Assembly (NCBI RefSeq): GCF_008641105.1
Contig: NZ_VTTI01000014.1
Span: forward strand, 1 to 64,000
Source: Halopseudomonas salina
GTDB taxonomy: Bacteria > Pseudomonadota > Gammaproteobacteria > Pseudomonadales > Pseudomonadaceae
Reading direction: 5' to 3'
Length of the DNA stretch: 64,000 nt
Positions 58,901 through 64,000 of the stretch are shown here, piece after piece; the first letter of the stretch is position 1; the number at the start of each line of letters is the position of its first letter. Under the pieces are notes generated by a model. That model had not been told where the DNA came from. It did not search any database and saw nothing but the letters and a program-made list of their open reading frames with translations. The position numbers were made by a program, and so were the translations under genes.

Positions 58901-59068
58901 CTGGGTAGCGGTACGGGCAGTGAAATAATGCGCCGGATTGCTGCGCCGATGGTCGGCGGTATGATCACGGCGCCGCTGTTGTCGCTGTTCGTGCTGCCTG
59001 CGGTCTACCTGTTGATGCGCCGACGCTCGACTCAACCAAACTCGCCGCCGCTCTCAGGGCCTGGATAG
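55913..59068 (+). CDS. cusA: CusA-like heavy-metal RND efflux pump
   Basis: A 1051-residue inner membrane proton antiporter of the HME-RND family that exports copper(I)/silver(I). N-terminal [22 protein letters not shown], the pore loop [20 protein letters not shown], the TM4 region [26 protein letters not shown] and the C-terminal TM11-12 block [15 protein letters not shown] are typical. The acidic TM4 residues are present. The 3' end overlaps the convergent ATP-grasp-like gene by 37 nt. Confidence 0.94.
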   Translation: MIAATIRWSVANRFLVLLATLFAIAWGTWSVQNTPIDALPDLSDVQVIIRTPYAGQAPQIVENQVTYPLATTMLSVPGAKTVRGYSFFGDSYVYVLFEDATDLYWARSRVLEYLSQVQSSLPAGAEPALGPDATGVGWIFQYALVDRTGQHDLAQLRSLQDWFLRYELKTLPNVAEVAPIGGMVKQYQVVLDPVRMASQQVTQQQIARAIDDANRETGGSVLELAESEFMVRASGYLQSIADFRSIPLRLGSSGAPITLGDVADIRLGPEMRRGIAELDGEGEVVGGVVILRSGKNARETIAAVKTRLEELKKGLPEGVEIVTTYDRSELIDSAVRNLSYKLVEEFIVVALVCVLFLWHLRSSLVAIVSLPVGILIAFIIMQRQGVNANIMSLGGIAIAIGAMVDAAIVMIENAHKHIEAWHKRNPDKELKGDAHWKVITDAAVEVGPALFFSLLIITLSFIPVFTLEAQEGRLFGPLAFTKTYAMAAAAGLAITLVPVLMGYWIRGKIPAEERNPISRGLIRVYQPALDAVLRWPKATIALAVVIFLSGLWPVSQLGGEFLPPLDEGDLLYMPTALPGLSPQKAAELLQRTDRMIKSVPEVARVFGKAGRADTATDPAPLTMFETTIQFKPRDQWREGMTPEKLVEELDRAVQVPGLANLWIPPIRNRIDMLATGIKSPIGVKVYGSELAQIDRAAQAVEKIAKEIPGVSSAIAERLTGGRYIDIDIDRTAAARYGLNIADVQAIVAGAVGGMNVGETVEGLARYPISLRYPREWRDSLGDLQRLPIYTPRGDQITLGTVADIAITDGPPMLKSENARLTGWVYVDVRDRDMAAVVADLKARISDEVELTSGMSISYSGQFEFMERANAKLKLVVPATLLIIFVLLYLIFRRFDEALLIMATLPFALTGGVWFLYWLDFNLSIATGVGFIALAGVAAEFGVIMLLYLTNARKERLNAGLNDEGSLIDAIREGAVQRVRPKAMTVAVIIAGLMPILLGSGTGSEIMRRIAAPMVGGMITAPLLSLFVLPAVYLLMRRRSTQPNSPPLSGPG

Positions 59069-60327
59069 ACCGGGGCGAAACCGCCGCCGGGTGTGCGGAA
59101 GTTGGTGGTCTGGCCCTGATAAAGACGGGCAGCCACCCATTGCACCTGGCCAGCATACACGTAGTTACGCAGGTCGAATTTCAGTGTCTGTTGCGATTCG
59201 CTGTCACTCAGCATGCGCTCGCCGGGGGTGATCAGAGCCTGCGCCACGTAGTCGCCGGCGAGAATTTCCTCCCAGACCCGCCGGGTCAGCTTGTCACCTC
59301 GATAGGCCGCGCGGCTGCCGTAGCCGGCTGCAGGCTTGAAGAAAAGTTGCTTGCGTTGCGCCCAGAGCAGGTCTTCCTTGTCACGGTGAACATGCTGAGT
59401 GTGTGGAATGCCGGCCAGCAGGATTTTCCGGGTTTGCTCAGGCACGCCCAGGCGCTTCAGGTGTTCCTCGTCGCTGAGCAGGATCAGGTTGCGCTTGTCG
59501 GCGTAGAGCGCATGGGCCTGGGGGTCTGGGGTCAGCAATGCGGCATCCGACAGATAGGCCTCGCGCAAGTGTGCGTGGCTGGGGGACTCCAGCAGAAAGT
59601 CCGTCAATCTGTTGTAAACCAGATCAATTGGCAGGCCAGCATGCCACAATTGGCCTGCGCGTAACTCAAGTTCGCCCGGATCGGTAATGACTGTCTTGAT
59701 GCCATTGCGTTCGAATAGGTGTTTGAACAGCAAGAATTCGGGGTAGAGATACTGGCTCTGCGGATCTGCATCCACAATTGCAATCGTCGCCAGTCGGCTC
59801 TTTTTACCGGCCAGGGCCCATTCGCGTTGAAACATGGCGACTATGTCTGTCTCGAACTGGTCTGCCAACGCAGGCGGAGGTATCAGCCCGGCTACCTCCG
59901 GACAGCAGGCTCTCTGGGCCCGAGCCATCAGGGCGTTAAGCATCGCTCCGCCGGCATTGGTGTTTATCTCGATCAGACCAAAGCTGTCCTGTGCCACGTG
60001 AAAGTCGTAACCCATGAACACTCCCCGAGCGCCGGAAGCATGCCTGCTTTTCGCCGGGGCCTGCGCGTCTATTTCCTCACGGTAGGCTGGGAGAGCGATA
60101 ACCGATTCGATTGCGGCGATCAGCTCCTGCATGCGCGCCATGTGAGCCGGCGAGACAAACACCGGCTGCGCGGCAAAGATTGTCGGACAACGTTCCTGCA
60201 GAAGCTCGAAGAGGTCTGGCGTTCGGGTTTCGCTGGCCAGCGCATAGCGCAGTGCCTGCTGATCGAGACTGATGCAGAAGCACTCGCTGTTGAGTCTCTG
60301 GATCATCTGGTTCTGGTCGTTGCCCAT
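59032..60327 (-). CDS. Uncharacterised ATP-grasp-like protein
   Basis: A 431-residue cytoplasmic protein not assigned to a named family. ATP-grasp-like features: the phosphate loop [19 protein letters not shown] near 330-348, hinge [14 protein letters not shown] and the metal/substrate segment [20 protein letters not shown]. Upstream parts include [16 protein letters not shown] and [18 protein letters not shown]. It may be an amide ligase of the glutathionylspermidine synthase or peptide ligase kind. Convergent with cusA, with a 37-nt overlap. A divergent 226-nt gap separates it from the cyclic-di-GMP gene. Confidence 0.65.
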   Translation of the reverse strand: MGNDQNQMIQRLNSECFCISLDQQALRYALASETRTPDLFELLQERCPTIFAAQPVFVSPAHMARMQELIAAIESVIALPAYREEIDAQAPAKSRHASGARGVFMGYDFHVAQDSFGLIEINTNAGGAMLNALMARAQRACCPEVAGLIPPPALADQFETDIVAMFQREWALAGKKSRLATIAIVDADPQSQYLYPEFLLFKHLFERNGIKTVITDPGELELRAGQLWHAGLPIDLVYNRLTDFLLESPSHAHLREAYLSDAALLTPDPQAHALYADKRNLILLSDEEHLKRLGVPEQTRKILLAGIPHTQHVHRDKEDLLWAQRKQLFFKPAAGYGSRAAYRGDKLTRRVWEEILAGDYVAQALITPGERMLSDSESQQTLKFDLRNYVYAGQVQWVAARLYQGQTTNFRTPGGGFAPVYPGPESGGEFG

Positions 60328-60553
60328 GGGCGCCGGATTCCTGCGTGGAGGTTGGTTAACAGCTGTTTATAACAGGTCACCTGCCGCCGGGTATAGCGAC
60401 CAGTTCAGCTGTAACCGGCTGACGTTTTGCTTGAGCTGAGTCAATAGGCGACTGCCACTATCTTGCTAGCATTCTCCTGAATATAGCTCCGGTCTGCCAG
60501 TCATGGATACCTGGCGACCGGTGCAGACATGCAGGGACATGGGAGTCGTTGCC

Positions 60554-62749
60554 ATGCATTCAAAACAAAAAAACGCGTCACCGCCGGAGATAGATGCTGC
60601 GGACCTTGCCGAGCGTCTGAGGTTTATTCAATGGTCTCAGGAAGATCAGGTGCGCCTCAATGGGTGGCAGAACAGCGCTGGAACATTGATTGAAAATGCG
60701 GTTCTGAAGCTGTATGGACATCTGGGGCAGTTCGCTGTGCCTGCCGGCATACTCCGAGACGAGGCAACAGTGACTCGTTTGAAGGAGCGACAGCAGGAGT
60801 ATTACCAGCAGCTGTTTCGCGGCAGGATCGATGGGGATTATCTGAAAGATCGCTCACTGATCGGCCAGGTGCACGAACAGCTGGGTGTTGATCTGCAATG
60901 GTATCTTGGCAGTTACAGGTTTTGTCTGAGCGAGATGCTGGAGGGAATGGTAGCTGCTGACAGAGCTGATGGTCGTTGGGCGCTGGAATCCTTTCAGAGT
61001 CTGTTGAAAATCGTTTTTTTCGATATCACTCTTGCAGCCGAAGCCTATCTGGCGGCAACAACCAGGGCCTTGGCCGCCAGCGAAAGCCGATTCAGTCACG
61101 CCCTGCGAGGTGCCAATGATGGTATCTGGGAGTGGGATCTGGAGACCGACAGGCTGTATGTGTCTGACTGGTGGGCCGGCATGCTCGGCTTTACGGTAGC
61201 GGCTATAGGTCAACAGTCAGCGGGGTGGTTTGACCTGGTTCATGGGGATGATCTGGATGGGCTGCGCCAGGCAATCGACACTCACCTTGAGGGTGGTACA
61301 CCTTCACTTTATTGCGAATACCGTATACGAACGGCAAGGGATGGCTTGCGCTGGGTCCTGGTCAGAGGGGTGGTCGAGAGTGACCACCAGGGCCGGCGAC
61401 GTCTGGCCGGCTCGCAAACGGATATCAGTCGGCAACGCCGCAACCAGAAGCAACTCGAACATGCTGCCAAGCACGACCAGTTGACTGGTCTGCTCAATCG
61501 AAGGCGCTTCAACAGTTATCTTGAGGAGCTGTTGTTGCGACAGGGTCGTCCTGGGGCTCGCTATGCGGCACTCCTGTTCATTGATCTGGATCGCTTCAAA
61601 CTAATCAATGATAGCCTCGGTCATGCCGCTGGCGACAAGGTGCTCAGGCACGTAGCAAAAAGATTGCAGGACTGTGTACGCACAGGAGACCGTCTTGCCC
61701 GTTTCGGTGGTGACGAGTTTGTCGTGCTTCTGGATGATCTGGCTGTGCCAGGGGATGCCGAAGTTATTGCCCGCAAAATACTGACCTCGCTCCGTGAGCC
61801 GCTGCGTTTTGGCGACCGCTATCTGGTGGTCAGCGCCAGTATTGGCATTACCGTGCTAGGTCCTGAGCAGAGTCCCGAGCATGCCCTGCAGGCGGCTGAT
61901 CTTGCGCTATATCGCGCCAAGGAAACCGGCAAGGCTCGTTATCATCTGTTCGATCAGAGTATGCAGGACGAGGTCCGCAATCGTTTGCGCCTGGAGACGG
62001 ATGCGCTGCAAGCACTGCAGGGTAATGAGTTCAGTCTGGTCTATCAGCCTGTGCTGGATCTGTTGTCGCCCGGTGGCTGTCCGCCGGTGGCTGTGGAGGC
62101 CCTGTTACGCTGGTGCCATGATGGCGAGCCTGTTTCACCGGTCAGCTTTATTCCCGTGCTTGAGGAGTCCGGCGAGATTATTCCTGTGGGTTACTGGGTA
62201 CTTGAGCAGGCGTGTCAGCAAACCGTGCACTGGCAGAACAATGGAGCGCCGCACCTGCGTTGTTCGGTGAACCTCTCGGGTTTGCAGCTCAGGGAAGCAG
62301 ACTTCAGCCTCAGGGTCCGGGAAATTCTGGACCTTACGGGGTTGCCATCAACATCTCTGGTGCTGGAAATCACCGAGAGCCTGCTGGTGGATGCCGAGGG
62401 TCATAGTGTGTCCAGTCTGCGAGAACTGGCGGCCATGGGCGTGCGGATAGCCCTTGATGATTTTGGTACGGGTTTCTGCTCCCTGGGTTATCTGAACCGC
62501 TTTCCGATTCACATCATCAAGCTTGATCGCAGCTTTCTGGTCGAGGCCCACGACAATCCCACCCAGCAAGCCATCTGCCGAGCGATCATCAGCCTGAGTG
62601 CTACCCTGGGGCTGGACGTGGTGGCCGAGGGAATAGAAACACTCGAGCAGGTGGATTTTCTGCTCGCCGAGAATTGCCGATTCGGGCAAGGCTTTCTGCT
62701 GTCGCATCCATTGAGCGTAGCGGATATGAACCTGATGCTGAGTCGTTGA
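60554..62749 (+). CDS. Globin-coupled sensor-PAS-GGDEF-EAL cyclic-di-GMP enzyme
   Basis: A 731-residue protein. I chose ATG 60554 (MHSKQKNASP), with GGGAG upstream. Residues 1-165 form a globin-coupled sensor; the signature IGQVHEQLGVDLQWYLGSY places the heme ligand His at 107. A PAS domain follows (GANDGIWEWDLETDRLYVS). The GGDEF is at 385-389 with an intact RTGD I-site at 376-379, and the EAL at about 515 with DDFGTG and VAEGIET. Both enzymatic domains look active. An O2 or other gas response is expected. Confidence 0.93.
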   Translation: MHSKQKNASPPEIDAADLAERLRFIQWSQEDQVRLNGWQNSAGTLIENAVLKLYGHLGQFAVPAGILRDEATVTRLKERQQEYYQQLFRGRIDGDYLKDRSLIGQVHEQLGVDLQWYLGSYRFCLSEMLEGMVAADRADGRWALESFQSLLKIVFFDITLAAEAYLAATTRALAASESRFSHALRGANDGIWEWDLETDRLYVSDWWAGMLGFTVAAIGQQSAGWFDLVHGDDLDGLRQAIDTHLEGGTPSLYCEYRIRTARDGLRWVLVRGVVESDHQGRRRLAGSQTDISRQRRNQKQLEHAAKHDQLTGLLNRRRFNSYLEELLLRQGRPGARYAALLFIDLDRFKLINDSLGHAAGDKVLRHVAKRLQDCVRTGDRLARFGGDEFVVLLDDLAVPGDAEVIARKILTSLREPLRFGDRYLVVSASIGITVLGPEQSPEHALQAADLALYRAKETGKARYHLFDQSMQDEVRNRLRLETDALQALQGNEFSLVYQPVLDLLSPGGCPPVAVEALLRWCHDGEPVSPVSFIPVLEESGEIIPVGYWVLEQACQQTVHWQNNGAPHLRCSVNLSGLQLREADFSLRVREILDLTGLPSTSLVLEITESLLVDAEGHSVSSLRELAAMGVRIALDDFGTGFCSLGYLNRFPIHIIKLDRSFLVEAHDNPTQQAICRAIISLSATLGLDVVAEGIETLEQVDFLLAENCRFGQGFLLSHPLSVADMNLMLSR

Positions 62750-62777
62750 TCCGCAGCACAGAACCAGCGAACAATGC

Positions 62778-63500
62778 CTAGATGTCGCCCCACAGGTACT
62801 GGGCAAGCGTGAGCGCTGTGACCGGCGCCGTCTCGGTGCGCAACACACGCGGGCCAAAACGGGCGGGTTTGAAGCCGCTTTTCTGTGCGCGCTCGATTTC
62901 CTCGCGGCTCAGACCGCCTTCGGGGCCAATCAGCAGGGCGAGTTCGTCTGGGCGTTGCAGGCTTTCAAGGCTTTGCTCGGTGCGGTGGTGCAATACCAGT
63001 TTGAGGTCCGCCTGAAGGTCATCGAGCCAGACGTCCAGAGAGGTCGGCGGGTGCACTTTTGGTACCACGCTGCGCCCGCATTGCTCACAAGCGCTGACCG
63101 CAATCTGCTGCCAGTGTGCCTGCCGCTTGTCGGCCCGCTCACCCTGCAGTTTTACTTCGCAGCGCTCCGTAAAGAGCGGTGTTATCTGATTCGCTCCCAG
63201 CTCAACGGCTTTCTGAATCGCCCAGTCCATCCGTTCACCGCGGGACATTGCCTGGCCCAGGTGGACCTTCAACGCAGACTCCGGTAGGCCCGGTATTGCT
63301 GGATCCAGGCGTACGGTAACCTGCTTTTTGGCTACCTCGATAACCTCGCCTGGCCACTCCTGTCCGGAACCGTTGAACACCTGAATAGCGGCGCCGGGCG
63401 CCAGACGCAGTACCCGGCCGATGTAATGTGCCAGGTCACCGTCGAGCTGGTGCTCGCCGGCGTCCATGGGCGCATCAAGGTGAAAGCGTGAGACCCGCAT
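62778..63500 (-). CDS. rsmE: 16S rRNA (uracil-1498-N3)-methyltransferase
   Basis: RsmE methylates U1498 in helix 44. It has 240 residues of the SPOUT class with an N-terminal PUA-like domain (MRVSRFHLDAPM). The C-terminal knot includes LALLIGPEGGLSREEIERA and VLRTETAPVTAL. Adjacent to bioA on the minus strand, the usual Pseudomonas arrangement. Confidence 0.96.
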   Translation of the reverse strand: MRVSRFHLDAPMDAGEHQLDGDLAHYIGRVLRLAPGAAIQVFNGSGQEWPGEVIEVAKKQVTVRLDPAIPGLPESALKVHLGQAMSRGERMDWAIQKAVELGANQITPLFTERCEVKLQGERADKRQAHWQQIAVSACEQCGRSVVPKVHPPTSLDVWLDDLQADLKLVLHHRTEQSLESLQRPDELALLIGPEGGLSREEIERAQKSGFKPARFGPRVLRTETAPVTALTLAQYLWGDI

Positions 63501-63502
63501 TA

Positions 63503-64000
63503 TCAGTCCCGTGTGGCCAGCTGGATGCCTTCATAGGCGACACTGGCCAGGTGATCGATCTGGTCAGGTGTGATCACGTAGGGTGGCATGAAGTACACCA
63601 CGCTGCCCAGCGGACGCAGTAGTGCTTCATGCTTGAGGGCGTGCTCATACACGCGGATGCCGCGACGCTCTTGCCAGGGATACGGCGTTCGGTTTGCCTT
63701 GTTTTGCACCATCTCGATAGCCAGCACCATTCCCGTCTGGCGCACTTCCGCTACATGCGGATGATCCGCGAAATGGGCGGTGGCGCGGGTCATATGCGCC
63801 GCGAGCGACTTGTTGGCCTCGATCACATTGTTCTGTTCGAACAGATCCAGTGTCGCCAGTGCTGCAGCGCAGGCGAGCGGGTTGCCGGTGTAACTGTGCG
63901 AATGCAGGAACGCGCGCATGGTTACGTAGTCGTCGTAGAAGGCCTCATACATTTTGTCAGTAGTCATGCACACGGCCATTGGCAGGTAGCCAGCAGTAAG
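63503..64000 (-). CDS. bioA: Adenosylmethionine-8-amino-7-oxononanoate aminotransferase, C-terminal part
   Basis: The final 165 residues of BioA, a PLP enzyme that makes 7,8-diaminononanoate in biotin synthesis. The frame is open to the right edge and reads LTAGYLPMAVCMTTDKM; the catalytic lysine lies just outside. Conserved HSYTGNPLACAAALATLDLF and the RPLGSVVYFMPPYVI region support the call. The stop is 2 nt before the rsmE start codon. Confidence 0.94.
   Translation of the reverse strand, partial: LTAGYLPMAVCMTTDKMYEAFYDDYVTMRAFLHSHSYTGNPLACAAALATLDLFEQNNVIEANKSLAAHMTRATAHFADHPHVAEVRQTGMVLAIEMVQNKANRTPYPWQERRGIRVYEHALKHEALLRPLGSVVYFMPPYVITPDQIDHLASVAYEGIQLATRD

Noticed and set aside
60358..60367. 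Palindrome AACAGCTGTT before the ATP-grasp-like gene
   Set aside because: Only 10 bp and common by chance; no matching regulator or second copy seen.

Overview
The window is about 64 kb of chromosome from a Pseudomonas-like gammaproteobacterium. Protein sequences and local gene orders match Pseudomonas: str/S10/spc/alpha ribosomal operons; uvrA with a divergent YajR-type MFS gene and ssb; nrdR-ribD-ribE-ribBX-ribH-nusB-thiL-pgpA-ribA; dxs-ispA-xseB; a DUF2796-ABC-DUF3299 operon beside a thioredoxin-TPR gene; rsmE beside bioA. An NhaD-type Na+/H+ antiporter inside the riboflavin cluster and a six-gene TonB2/TtpC-type energy module suggest a marine or halotolerant lineage, for example the Halopseudomonas (P. 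pertucinogena) type. That placement is inference. I see no prophage, insertion sequence, CRISPR array, tRNA or rRNA gene.

Layout. 1-13.8 kb: the end of tuf, then the S10, spc and alpha operons (rpsJ to rplQ, with secY, rpmJ and rpoA). The S10 promoter is a near-consensus sigma-70 site. Structured leaders lie before rplC and before rpsM. 13.8-19.1 kb: a 94-bp inverted-repeat element, uvrA (minus), yajR-like MFS and ssb. 19.3-21.6 kb: a histidine phosphatase, a short-chain dehydrogenase-like protein with an altered active site, and ompW. 21.8-26.6 kb: a DUF3450-TtpC-ExbB-ExbD-TonB-TPR operon, divergent from ompW. The shared 199-bp spacer carries an ANR/FNR-like box correctly placed for ompW and a Fur-like box on the TonB side. 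26.7-31.7 kb (minus): a zinc-linked operon with a Zur-like dyad at its promoter, then cnoX and a methyltransferase. 31.7-35.2 kb: a LysR regulator divergent from a nitronate monooxygenase/acyl-CoA ligase pair.

35.3-45.3 kb: the riboflavin/thiamine/phospholipid cluster with embedded nhaD, ending in ribA, a small membrane protein and a BtuF-like cobalamin-binding protein. 45.3-47.5 kb: btuB (minus) under a cobalamin riboswitch, with a hairpin that buries the btuB ribosome binding site. 47.6-51.5 kb (minus): dxs, ispA, xseB and a TauE/SafE permease. 51.6-59.1 kb: an alpha/beta hydrolase, then a copper-export cluster (CusF-like protein, a small Cys/Met/His-rich secreted protein, CusC-, CusB- and CusA-like). 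59.0-60.3 kb (minus): an uncharacterised ATP-grasp-like protein overlapping the end of cusA. 60.6-62.7 kb: a globin-coupled sensor-PAS-GGDEF-EAL protein. 62.8-64.0 kb (minus): rsmE and the 3' part of bioA.

Much of the accessory content concerns metals and cofactors: Fur-, Zur-, B12- and oxygen-linked control sites can be read directly from the sequence. I found no clearly new multi-gene defence or mobile system. The best candidates for new biology are the inverted-repeat element after rplQ, the doubled Zur-type dyad, the SD-sequestering btuB hairpin, the 15-bp repeat array in the riboflavin cluster, the Met-substituted CusF pair with its small companion protein, and the ATP-grasp-like gene.
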